Assembly (NCBI RefSeq): GCF_007655135.1
Contig: NC_045130.1
Coordinates: forward strand, 13,392,001 to 13,456,000
Length of the DNA stretch: 64,000 bases
Origin: Punica granatum
Lineage: Eukaryota; Streptophyta; Magnoliopsida; Myrtales; Lythraceae
Direction: 5' to 3'
Shown here: piece after piece, positions 23,401 through 34,608 of the stretch
Layout: each line of letters starts with the position of its first letter
Numbering within the stretch: the stretch's first letter is position 1
Notes under the pieces: model-generated
Seen by the model: the letters and a program-made list of their open reading frames with translations, nothing else
Told to the model about the DNA's origin: nothing
The model's database searches: none
Position numbers and translations under genes: made by a program

Positions 23401-25446
23401 GAAGAGTCGGGGAAGTGGCCTTGAGAGTCGCAAGACTCGGTTGAAGGTTACGGGTAGAGGGACCCGAAAGGTGGCAGCCGCGGCAGCTTGGGAAGAACGG
23501 GGCCGGCACGCTAGCTCCGATCACGGCAAGGTGCGGGATCGGCCTCATTGGACTCCTAAAGGGCAGATCTAGACGTCCGTGGACAATCCCGAATGTGCCG
23601 AGGCATGGACAAACCCGAAACAACAAGAATAAACTCGGTAAAAAAAGGGCGGACCCGGAAAAGAACTAGCGGATGGAACGGAGGTTGTGCACGGTGGATC
23701 GGTCCTCGGATCGTGACCACCTCTTCACGGGGGAGGGTGGGTGTTATGAGGAACCCTTTGAACGTGATGGCATGACTCGGCAAAGTCGTGGAGCGAAATG
23801 GCACGTGTGGAGGGCACGGTTGCACCCGGCTAGCGTTCTTGGGAGCCGATTCTTCGTACGGCCAGAACACGTTGATGGAGACTTCAAATGGAAAAACTAA
23901 GACTGGAAATGGACTTAGGGGGTGGAAAATATGTAGGATAGGGAGTTTGGTGATTTTTGGTTTAAGTCGGGTCGGGTGGTTGCCGGAATACCGGGTGGTT
24001 TTCCGATGATTTTGGCCGGTTTTGGCCTTGACAAAGGGCTGGACGAAAAGGGGGAAAGGGCTGGAGTTTGAGAGGTTTTTGGAGAGAGATTGGCTTGAGA
24101 GAGAGTGAGAATGGAGAAGTGATTAAGGTTAATGATGGATGGGAACTTATAGGCTAGCTTAATGGTGTGCTTTGATGAAGTTAATCATGGTTAGATGGGT
24201 AAGTGGGGGCTGCCGAAATTTCAAGAAGGGATTAGGGAGGGAAAAATGTCAAATGGAGTGTAAGGGAAGCAAGAGGATGGGTGATGGGTGTGATGGACGG
24301 ATGATAGGAGGTGATGGATGTGTAAGAGATTTGAATTTTGTGGTGGAGGGAGACTTGAGCCGCCGGCCATGGGGGGAAGCCGTGGCTAATTGCGGGCGAG
24401 CCGAGGCTTGAAGGGTTGAGCCGTGGCTTGGGGTTGAGCCGTGGCTTGGTGGCTTGGCTTGGCTAAGCTGTGGGTCCCATTCGACTAAGAGGAAAGCCGG
24501 AAAAAGCTTGAGACTCAATTGAACGAGCGTCCGATCTCCGATATCCGATTAATTTATAGATTTGGAATGCTTGAACGAAGAGGGTTTGAATGAGCCTAAT
24601 ATCGCCATACGTTATGTGAACGAATGTCAGGGTGACCCGGCGCCTCGAGAGTCGGTTTTGCCCTGTTCGGATGTTCGGAGTGGAGTTGAGCGTCCCCGGT
24701 CCCCGATTGCCCTTTGTGCATCTTAATGTTCGTTTCGGTGACCCTTCGGCCTCGTGTGGGATCGTTGGCTCGTCGTCCCTGACCGAAGATCGTTGCCTCG
24801 GGAAGACCTAGGGACTTGTAGCCGGGGCTTTTTCAATGTTCCCCGAATGTCTTGAGGTGTTCGGGGATCGCTGTGATCTCTGTTTCCTGTGAAAGTGCCC
24901 CGAAGATTCACCGGGAGGCGTTTGCTACCACTCAAACGTCCCTCGGGAAACCTTGTAGAGTTCTGAAAGGTCGTCTGAAGCTTGTTCCATGATCCCGGTG
25001 GTCCCTAGATGCCTGCAGGCCCGTTTTGGGGGGTCGTTTACTTGTCAGTGGATCGAGCCCTGGGAGCCCTGTTAGAAAAGGCATCCGTGAGATATCGGGG
25101 TTTCCCGGCTTAAGCGGTATGCCCCCAAAACGCGCTCGGTACGTGTCGTTGGTCACTTTGGCACTGAGAGGGATTTTTAGAGTCCCATATTAGGCACCTT
25201 TCGGTGTTTCAGAGATTCGGTGATGAATAGTGCCACAGTGCCGGCTCCGCTGCTTTCGGGGTTCCTCGTTTGTCTATTCCTCTGACGGCTCTCCTCTGCC
25301 TTTCTGGTGCACCCGACTTTCCTCTTGTAATTCATGTCTCCGTGCCCGCATGTTCGCCTTCGATTGCCGGGATGATGAATAGTAACCCGGACTTTGGTCG
25401 GGGATTCTCGTGTAGGGCGCCGGTGGGCCAAAATGGGGTGCTGACA
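20432..25446 (-). repeat. 3' LTR of element 2
   Basis: On the minus strand it starts TGTCAGCACCCC and ends GGGTGCGCACA. It pairs with 36614-41613. The block at 20520-20600 (GAGTCGTCAC, GGTCGAGGGCCGAC, CTAGGGGTACAAGGTACG) is homologous to the last 180 bp of the element 1 LTR. Most of the remaining 4.8 kb is not shared. No real gene is seen; the many short frames are by-products. Confidence 0.95.
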
Positions 25447-25463
25447 GCTTGCCCCTCTTTGGT
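25447..25463 (-). promoter_or_regulatory. Polypurine tract of element 2
   Basis: Minus strand AACCAAAGAGGGGCAAGC directly precedes the 3' LTR, as in element 1 (49421-49435). It would prime plus-strand DNA synthesis. Confidence 0.85.
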
Positions 25464-25604
25464 TGCATGCTCGGTTAGAGGATGTAGCCAAAGATGATAA
25501 GAAGCACCCCCCCTTTTTGGGTCCGGCGACTGCCTTGAATACCGTTCCCCCATGGCTACTCGTGCCCTGTTTGGATATATCGGGACATTGTGCAGGAAAT
25601 TAGA

Positions 25605-26058
25605 ACCGGGATAGACCCAAAGGATATGAACCAGGATAGACCTGAATGTGACCGGGATGGACCCGAATGCAGGTGAAACCGGGACGGACCTGAATGTGAC
25701 CGGGATGGACCCGAATGCAGGTGAAACCGGGACGGACCGGAATGTGACCGAGATAAACCCGAATGCAGATGAAACCTGGATGGACCCGAATGTGACCGGG
25801 ATGGACCCGAATGCAGATGAACCAGAATGTGACCGGGATGGACTCGAATGCAGATGAACCAGGATGGACCTGAATGTGACCGGGATAGACTCGAATGCAG
25901 ATGGAACCGGGATAGACCCTAACAGGAATTTGAAACCGGGGTGGACCCGAGTAGGAATTTGAAACCGGGGTGGACCCGAACAGGAATTTGAAACCGGGGT
26001 GGACCCGAGCAGGAATTTGAAACCGGGATAGACCCGAGCAGGAATTTGAAACTGGGAT
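25605..26058 (-). repeat. 3' UTR tandem array of element 2 (48-bp dimers, then 29-bp units)
   Basis: On the plus strand, 25605-25912 alternates a 21-bp unit (GACCTGAATGTGACCGGGAT) with a 27-bp unit (GACCCGAATGCAGGTGAAAC-CGGG), forming 48-bp dimers. 25913-26058 has five units of 29 bp (GACCCGAGCAGGAATTTGAA-ACCGGGGTG). All share GA-CCCGAA and ACCGGGAT, so one type derives from the other. The 172-codon minus frame across it is a by-product. It lies at the same place as the unrelated array of element 1. Confidence 0.92.
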
Positions 26059-26571
26059 CGCGTAAAGCATCAGGCGGTGTGGAACATCCCCTGACGGTTT
26101 TCGACGTATCGAGAGCACGGCCCGTCGCGTGAGGCAGATATGAGTCCGTTAGGGAGAAGATGACCCTTGGGGTTCCCGATCATGCCTACACGTAGAAAAG
26201 AAAAGCCTACAAAGGATGTCAGTCACGCGAAATCGTTGAGACTACGATGCGTAAAAGGAATCAATGTAAAGATGTGTCGGGGACATGATATCGGTGGCCG
26301 TTTCAAAGGCGGCCGTGTCCTTATCGATGAACGGCTTTTCTGAGACGGGTAACTCGTAGAATTATGTGCATAAAAGGTAGCGGGAGGGATCTTATGGGAT
26401 CCTCCAAATCAAGGATACGTCGATTCGACCCCATTCCGGGGCGAGTCTCGAGCCTGGGGAGTCGAAGAGAGTTTGCTTGCGTCGGAGAATGTCGAACCAC
26501 TACTCGGTGTAGCTTCACGGATAAGCATTGCCTTTCTTTCGTGGTCGAGCCGATATTGCCCCCTGATTTTT
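26059..26571 (-). other. 3' UTR of element 2, between the array and the hairpin block
   Basis: No gene or clear repeat. 26395-26510 contains GTCGATTCGA, AGTTTGCTTGCGT and related strings similar to 47590-47680 of element 1, so part of the UTR is conserved between the two. Confidence 0.55.
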
Positions 26572-26850
26572 GCCTAGGCCGCGAGATGCGTGATAACCTA
26601 GCAGGGTATTTTATTTGATTTTTCTCACATGAATGCTCACCTTTTACTACAATCCCCCGTGTTTGGGCAGGATTGCACCCCTCGGGTCCTCTAACTTTTG
26701 CCTAGGCCGCCTCGAAGAGGTTTTCGACTTAGCGAGGAAATGATTTATGCTCTCCTTTTGCCGCGACTCCCCTTTGTGGGATTTTAAGTCGTGCCACTCG
26801 TTCCCTAACTTTTGCCTAGGCCGCCTCGAAGAGGTTTTCAACCTATCGGG
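26572..26850 (-). repeat. Five-hairpin block after integrase in element 2
   Basis: In minus-strand sense order: hairpins at 26845-26816 (TAGGTTG..CGGCCTA), 26793-26762 (CACGACT..AGTCGCG), 26731-26702 (CTAAGTCG..CGGCCTAG), 26675-26650 (CAATCC..GGATTG) and 26602-26573 (CTAGGT..GGCCTAG). Four are followed directly by GCAAAA and the fourth, after a few bases, by GTAAAAG. The same five occur in the same order in element 1 at 47228-47515. Confidence 0.75.
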
Positions 26851-26979
26851 AGATTATTTTTCTCTCAAGAAAGTTTTGTATTGGACAAATGTGGGAGTTG
26901 GTACTCGTGCATGTGAACGGAAATATCTTACAAATGAAACGGGTGCGAAGCCCGGCGAATGAAAAGCAAATACAAGTGC

Positions 26980-29900
26980 TTAGGGATAGCACTTCTTGAT
27001 GGCATCAGCGTTGACGGGAAGGGCATTTTCGGTGCCATCCATATCTCTCAGAATGACTGCTCCCCCGGAGAAAGTCTCTTTGACGACGAATGGCCCGTCG
27101 TATTTGTACGAGAACTTCCCTCGAGAATCGGGTGCGACATGTAAGACCTTTCTCAAGACTAGGTCATCGGGACTAAACTCTCGATGACGGACCTTGGCGT
27201 TGAATGCTCGAGCCATCCTCTGTTGATAGCACTGTCCGTGGCATAGTGCCTTCAGCCTTTTATCATCAATGAGGTTTAACTGCTCGTACCGTTGTGTCGC
27301 CCATTCCGCTTCTGCAAGTTCGGCCTCGGCAAGGATCCTCATGGAAGGGATCTCCACTTCGATTGAGAGGACTGTCTCCATGCCATAGACCAGGGAGTAC
27401 GGGGTTGCCCCGGTTGAAGTCCGTATGGATGTTCGGTACTCCAAGAGTGCATGAGGGAGCATTTCGTGCCAATCCTTATAGTTCACTGTCATTTTTTCGA
27501 TGATCTTGATGTTCTTATTCGCCGCCTCCACCGCACCATTCGTTTGGGGACGATATGGGGTGGAGTTACGGTGTCGAATTTTGAACTGTGCACAGAGCTC
27601 GTCGATGACCTTGTTGTTCAGGTTCTTGGCGTTGTCTGTGATGATCGTTGCAAGGACCCCGTACCGGGCAATGACGTCACGTCTGAGAAAACGGGCCATG
27701 GCTTTTGTGGTGACTGATGCGAGAGTGATGGCCTCGATCCATTTGGTGAAGTAATCAATTGCCACCAAAATGAACATATGTCTGTTAGACGCTTTGGGGT
27801 TGATCGGGCCAATCACGTCCATCCCCCACATCGAGAAGGGCCACGGGGCTGTCATGGGGCGTAGCTCGTTGGGCGGCGCCTTAATCTGATCGGCGTAAAC
27901 TTGGCATTGGTGGCAGTGTCTGACGTGTTTTACACAATTAGTCTTCATGGTAGACCAATAATAGCCTAAGCGCATGATCTTTTTAGCGAGTATGAGGCCA
28001 TTCATATGGGGTCCGCAGTTTCCTCCGTGCACTTCCTCCATAAGACGCCACGATTCGTGTTCGTCGATGCACCGGAGAAGCGTGGAATCAAAGGAATGGC
28101 GGTATAATATCTCGCCGCTCAAAAAGTAATGCATCGCGAGGCGTCTGAGCATCTTTCGATCGCGGCGGTCGGCGAATCAGGGATATTAGCCCGTTTGCAA
28201 GAAGTTCCTAATGTCTTCGTACCACGGCTTCGCTTCGCATGCTTCAATTGCGTTGCAGTAGGCCGGGCCTTTGGCCAATTCGATTTCTAGGGGTTCGATG
28301 ATGTTCCCTTCTGAGATGCTCGCCATAGATGCGAGTGTTGCGAGTGCGTGCGCGAACTGATTCTTCGCGCGTGGAGTGTAGGTGAATGAGATCTTTTCAA
28401 AGTTCTTCGCCAATTCCTCAAGGTACTCATGGTACGGGAATAACTTCGCGTCTTTCGTCTTCCATTGCCCCAGCGTTTGGAAAATTGTGAGCATGGAGTC
28501 ACCGAATACCTCTAGCTCCTTCACCTTGAAATCGATCGCCGCTTGTAAACTGAGGATGCACGCCTCGTACTCGGCCACATTATTGGTGCAGGAGAAATCC
28601 ACTTTCGCAGCGACCGGATAATGACTCCCGTCCGGGGATATCAAAACCGCCCCAACTCCGGATCCCACGGAATTGACAGCCTCGTCGAAGTACATCTTCC
28701 ATGTTGGCTCCTCTTTCTCTTCATCTACCTGGAGGATCCCTTCATCTGGGAAATCCGTGTTAATCGGCGTGTCCTCGTTGATCGGGAATTCTGCCAGGGG
28801 GTCGGCAATTGCTTGTCCCTTGACAGACGTGTTGGGCACGTACTCTATGTCGTATTCTGTCAGCTGACAGCTCCATTTTGCAATGTTCCTCATAGAGGAG
28901 GGGCTATCAAGCAAATACCGCAAGGGGTCCGCTTTTGACAGCAAGCGGATTGTGTGATAGAGCGTGTACTGTCGGAGCCTTTGCATGACCCATACCAACG
29001 CGCAACACATCTTCTCGATCTCCGGATAATTGGATTCCCCTTCAGCGAACTTCTTGCTCAAGAAGTATATCGCCCTTTCCGTGCGCGTCGACTCGTCTTC
29101 TTGCCCTAGCATGCACCCTAAGGATTGCCGGCGTACCGTGAGGTATAAAATGAGGGGTCGATTCGGCACGGGTGGTACCAATATCGTCGACTGAATTAGG
29201 TAGGCCTTGATGGTGTCGAAGGCCTTTTGACACTCGTGGTCCCACTCCATCGCTGCATTCTTGCGGAGCAAACGAAAGAGCGATTGGCACTTATCTGTCA
29301 GGTTCGCGATGAAGCGCACAATGTAGTTCAGCCGCATCAAGAAGCCGCGTACCTCTCGAACCATTGACGGCGGGGGAAGCTCCTTGATCGCCTTGACCTT
29401 GTCCGGATCCACTTCGATACCGTGCTCGCTGACTACGAACCCTCCCAGCTTTCCCGATCGGGCACCAAATGTGCATTTTGCCGAATTAAGCCGGAGCTTG
29501 TATTCTTTTAAGCGATCGAAAAGGCGCTTCAGGTTAACAAGGTGGTCTTCTCCCTCCTTAGACTTGGCGATCATGTCGTCGACAGATACCTCGACTTCTT
29601 TGTGTATCATGTCGTGGAACAATGTGACCATAGCCCTCTAATAAGTTGCCCCTGCGTTCTTGAGGCCGAAGGGCATAACGCCGTAGCAAAAAGTTCCCCA
29701 CATCGTCGTGAAAGTCGTCTTGAGTTTGTCCTTTTCGGCCATCCGGATTTGATTGTATCCGGAGAAGCCGTCCATGAAAGAGAATCGGGCGTGGCGTGCC
29801 GTATTATCAACTAGGACGTCGATGTGCGGCAGGGGGAAATTGTCCTTAGGGTTGGCTTTGTTGAGGTCTCGGTAGTCGACGCAGACTCGGACCCTTCCAT

Positions 29901-30457
29901 CCTTCTTTTCCACCGGCACAATGTTCGCCACCCACTCGGAATAGTTGCAGACTACGAGGAATCCCGCGTTGATCTGCTTGACGACTTCTTCCTTGATGGC
30001 GAGGAGAAGGCTAGCCCGTTGTCGTCGCAACTGTTGGCGCTTGGGCGGGAATTTTTCGGTGTCGAGTGGAAGGAAGTGCTCGACTATTGAGGGGTCTAGG
30101 CGGGGCATGCCGGCATAAGACCAAGCGAAGACCTCCTGATATTCCCTCAAGAAGTTGATCATCCGGGTTCGCTGCGTAGGGTTGAGGGCTATCCCGATCT
30201 TCAAGGTGCGGGGCTCTTCTTCAGTGCCCATGTTGATCTCCTCTGTTGGCTTGACCGAGGTGATTTGATGGTCCTCAAGGCGACGCAAACTCTCTTCTAT
30301 CTCGGGCACTTGACTGTCCTCGGGAAACCCTTCCCCAAAGTATACGGGTTGGGGCTCACCGAGGTGCTCTTGGGATAGGTTCGAATCGAAGTGTCGAAGA
30401 TTTAGATTCGAGTGGAGCCTAGAAATTCGAGAGAATCGTCTTAGAAAATTTATAGTG
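26980..30457 (-). pseudogene. Element 2 pol: RT, RNase H, archaeal-type RNase H, integrase
   Basis: A single minus frame from the intron acceptor at 30457 to TAA at 26980, with two stops: TAG 29638-29640 and TAA 28186-28188, both where element 1 has Gln. RT shows VCVDYRDLNKANPKDNFPLP, FMDGFSGYNQI and SVDD (29575-29586) in place of YVDD. RNase H follows (about 29150-28800). The second, archaeal-type RNase H begins MYFDEAVNSVGSG, with AEYEA and GDSM; its last catalytic Asp is His (28348-28350). The integrase part (28152-26980) is open, with H..H..C..C zinc binding (CVKHVRHCHQC), the DDE triad (GMDVIG, TDNAKN, NGAVEAANK) and a C-terminal domain. It would copy RNA to DNA and integrate it. Here it is defective. 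Confidence 0.92.
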
Positions 30458-30612
30458 CTGCGAAATAGAGAATAGGAAAAGGAGATGAAGCAATGCGTGA
30501 GAGATTTCATTGATAATGTGGACACGAAGCCATAATAGAAACCCCTATCCCGTCGTGTGGCGAATGGCTATGCCAACACGCGGGGCACATCTTATACGTA
30601 GATAAGCCTTAC
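30458..30612 (-). other. Intron between protease and RT in element 2
   Basis: Minus-strand donor GT|GTAAGG at 30613/30612 and acceptor TTTCGCAG|CAC at 30458/30457; 155 nt with a pyrimidine-rich 3' end. Removing it joins the protease frame (frame 2) to the RT frame (frame 0) without a stop at the join. A spliced intron here is known for Ogre elements. Confidence 0.8.
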
Positions 30613-33600
30613 ACATCGGCAATTACAGCCGAGTAGCGTGGGACTGAGGTCCAGTTGTTGAGCTCCTCATTTTCCCGCGCCAAGCGGATGTGAACCCCTG
30701 AAGGGATCTCTTCGGTGACGGCGTACACGGCTGACGGAGCGGCAGGAGTGTCGTCGAAGTCCGAGGAAGGGCCGTCAAGGGTGCCCCCGATAGTGTATGA
30801 AGGCCCAGGGAAGAAGTGGGATAACGGAGGGACTGGAGTGCCCCTGTTGAGCCTACCATAGTGTGTGGCGAGGCGGTAAAGGTGGTTGCCCCTGCAGGCC
30901 TCGATGATTTCATGACAGGAGGGGCGAAAGCCGAGTCCTCTCCTGTGCTTGTACTCCTCGATTTCAATAGGGCGGCTGATCCCTTGTCCGCGCGCCCCGA
31001 GACCGGAGCCCGGAATGTGGTTGTTGGGCAGGAGAACCTTCCCTATCATGCGGTCGGCACGGGACGGTCCACTCTCTCCGTAGTCCCGGATGACGGAGAT
31101 GGTTTCGAATGAATGGAACGGGAGGTTTTCGTCCTCCCCGACGCTGATGTAGGGCACCGCCGTCTCCTTGTAGATGGCGTAGTCCTCCTCTCCTTTCACC
31201 GTGATGAGCTTCTCCTCGACGATGAATTTCAGCCTTTGGTGCAGAGAAGAGGGGACGGCACCGGCCGAGTGGATCCAGGGCCTCCCGAGCAACAGGCTGA
31301 ACGCGTTAGGGATGTCGAGCACCTGGAATGTGATGCTGAACGAGCACGGGCCGACATCTATGAGGAGGTCGATCTCCCCGTTCACCTCTCTGAGTGAGCC
31401 GTCGAAGGCTGGGACCGCTGTTTTGCTCGGGCGGACTCGGTTGAGGTCCACATTCATCTGCTTCAAGGTGTTCACCGGGCAAACGTTGAGCGCGGCCCCA
31501 TTGTCAATCATGACCCGGCCGATGATGTAGTTGTTGCATTTGCAGACAATGTGCAATGCCCGCGAATGTGACCACCCTTCGGATGGGAGCTCGTCGTCCG
31601 AGAACGAGATAGTGTTAGAGAAGATGGAACCGATAGTCTCCTCTATCCTATGGGGAAGCGTTTCCTTCGGGACCTGTGCCGCGATCAGTACCCTAGAGGA
31701 GGGCTTCTCGGTGTGGTTCCGAGCCGAGGAAGAAGGCAAGCAAAGAGATGTGGTTCGGGGACTTAGCCATTTGTTCGACCACTTTGTATTTGCTTGCTTT
31801 CACGATCTTCATGAATGCTTCGGCTTCCTCCTCAGTTACCTTCTTGGACGGAAGAGGTGAGCTTTCGGGCGTCGCCTCAAGTTCAGCGGCGGGCGCCTTC
31901 CCTTTGTCCTTGGCTGCCGGGTTCTCGTACACCCGCGCCGAACGTGTCACCCCCATGACACTGAACTGCTGTTCGACACTCCCGATACTCCCTTCATAGG
32001 TCCAGGGGACCTTGCTGTCTGAGTATGGTTCCCGAGCGGGGATGTCTACGACGAATGGGGCCGGCGAGGCCACATGTCCTGTGAATCCGACTATGGGTTC
32101 CTCGGGAGTGTAGTTGATCACAAAGGGAAGGGGGTTGTCCTGAGCGTCTTCGTCCCTCCCCGAGACGCACACGGCGATCATGTTGATGGAAGGCCCTGAA
32201 CTCGGCCTATGGTCCGGGAGGGGGTTGGCCTACACAATCGGGGGCCCGACGACGTTGAAGGTGAGCCTATTGCTGTCAATCCTCCTCTGGATCTCGTCAC
32301 GCAACCTCCAACAATTGTCGAGAGTATGCCCCGGCGCGCCCTGATGATACTCGCAGTACTTAGACTGATCTTGAGTGGACGGGTCGAAATTCGGGCCCGG
32401 GGATATCGGCTGAATCTGATTACCCGCCAGGAGTTGCCGATATATATGAGAGAGAGGAGCAAGCAGTGGTGTGTATTGTCTGCGGGGTTGGTTTTGCGTG
32501 CCGCCGACCTGCGGACCCTGTGGAGTAGGGTTCTATTGCGTCGATGAAGGAGCTCTCGACACCGAGGGCTTAGGTTGAGGGGGCTGAACCGATGCGGGTG
32601 TGTAGTGGTCGTAAGGTTGGGAGGTCATTGGTGGCGGGACCGGCGAAGTCGAGTAGTAAATCGACTGAGGCTGGTGCTGTGGGGGCGGAGGGAAGTAGGT
32701 AGGAGCGGTGGTCGGTGTGATCGTGAGATTCACCGAATATTGCTGGGACATCTGATGTGCCGTATTGACGGCATTCACTGAAACTTCCTTCCCTCTCCTT
32801 CCGCCGGAAGAAGACGACGTCGCGAGGACCTTCTTCGATGACTCTTCTCCTTTACTGGCGGGGCCCTCCATCCTTCCGAGCTTGATCCCCAAATCTAGCT
32901 TCTTCCCGGCCTCGATGAGGTCGAAGAACGACGAAGAGTGGGCCAACAGGTGTGAATAGTACACTCCCCTCAGTGTGGAGTGAAACAACTGGATTTGTTG
33001 CGCTTCATTGATCGGAGGGATGTGTTTCGCTACTTGGGCACGCCACTTAGTGGCGTATTCCTCGAACCTTTGGCCCTGTGCCATTTCTTTTGTGCTCAGC
33101 TCCAGGAGGGTGGGAGGCGCTTCCGCGCAATATTGGTATTGGTCTATAAACTTCCGGGAGAGGTCTTCCCACGTCGGAATATCCTCGGCCCTCAATGACA
33201 TGAGCCAATCGAGGGCGGATCCTGACAGGCTGTCTTGGAAGGAGTGGATGACAAACTCCTCGTACTCCCAATACTGTAGCATCTTCCCCCGGTAGTGGCG
33301 GAGGTGGTGGCGTGGATCCGTCATGCCCTCGTAGGTCTTAAACTCCGGAATCCTGAACTTCGGGGGCAGTCGCATGCCCGGGAATAGGCTACAGTCGCCG
33401 TAGCGTGCATCGGGCCGAGCATCACTTACTTGCAGGGCTCGTATTGTCTCTTCCATTCTCTTCAGTCTACGCTCCTGCTCAGCGTCGGCCTCCGGGAAGA
33501 AGTGCGTTGGTGAGGCGAACTGGGCCGCATGAGTCGACGTGCCTGGTTCGTGGAAGGTAGTATTTATAGGGGGCAGTGCTTGGTAAGAGAGGCCGACGTG

Positions 33601-34262
33601 GGGTTGTAGAGACGGGTAGGGGGAAGCTCCGCGGTTTGGAGGTGAGTCGGAGCAGGTGCACTGGATGCCGGGAAGACCAATGGTGGAGGCGTTGCATAGG
33701 CCGCAGCTGGGACCGGTATAGAGACAAGAGGAGGTACGGACGGGGCCTGCTCTGGGGACAGGAAGGTCGCCGGTGGAAGAGGGACAGTCGTGGGGGCTGG
33801 TGGTGGCGGATATGGGCTGGTGAAAGGGTGAGCCATGGACGTATGCAGTGTTGGTGGGGCGGGCGCATCCATTTTCTCTGGGGCTTGAGTCGGTGGAACC
33901 TAAGAAGTCGGGTCGACTGTTGGCCCTTGTCCCGGTGGAGGCGTGGAGCTCGAGGATGCACGGTTTGGTCCTCTAAGCAGGGCGAGTAGTTCCGCCATGT
34001 TGGCGGCCATTTGGTTGACCGTGCCCTCAAGTGCCGTGATGCGGGCTTGGTCATCGGAGGGGGATGATGTCAGTGAGACTGGTGGAAGGGGCGTCCCTGT
34101 AGACGTCGGGGGCGGGAGATGTGTCGGAGGGGCGCCCGAATAAGCCGGGAGTATGCCTGCGGGAGTCGGAGGCGGCGGAGCGTGTGCCGGGGGTGGTTGA
34201 GAATGAGTCGGGACCGGTGGATTGACTTTTTCGGAGACATCGACTCGACCATCTTCCGCCAT
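30613..34262 (-). pseudogene. Element 2 gag-protease
   Basis: Starts MAEDGR at 34262. A Pro-rich N-terminal region is followed by the gag capsid domain (33400-32800: TDPRHHLRHYRGKML, ALDWLMSL, KFIDQYQYC), a Gln/Pro tail and a zinc-knuckle-like CEYHQGAPGHTLDNC near 32355-32310. The aspartic protease has MIDNGAALNVCP (Asp at 31503-31505). Breaks: TAG 33900, frameshift near 33590, TAG 32533, TAG 32230, and one extra base near 31705. The protease end RYSAVIADV runs into the intron. The DNG-ALN active site is the form found in Ogre elements rather than the usual DTG or DSG. Confidence 0.9.
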
Positions 34263-34608
34263 CCTGAGACGCTGACGAGTCAGGTAACGGTGGGATGCCA
34301 GTTGCGATCACCTAGAATTCCAAAAGTATGTAAGGACAATGTCGATATTTTGAACGACAAGTACGGAATAAATAAGATGACAGGATGTATGAGATACATG
34401 AGTTTTCAAAATACTAATGTCATTACATTGATTGGATTCAAGTTCCATAGTTTTTACAAAATACAACGCACGAAAAAAAGGAACATAAACGTAAAGTCGA
34501 CATCCCTTTGCGCTCGGTGGCCGGTTGCGCGCGCCCTTTTGTGCACTCGATCCAACTTCGCGCCCAAACGGGCCACTCCCGGTCTAAATGTGCGACTCGA
34601 GCGCGTGC

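Noticed and set aside
25600..26118. 172-codon minus frame with repeating RVHPGHIQVHPGF-type peptide
   Set aside because: It is the translation of the tandem DNA array in element 2 and has no independent support.
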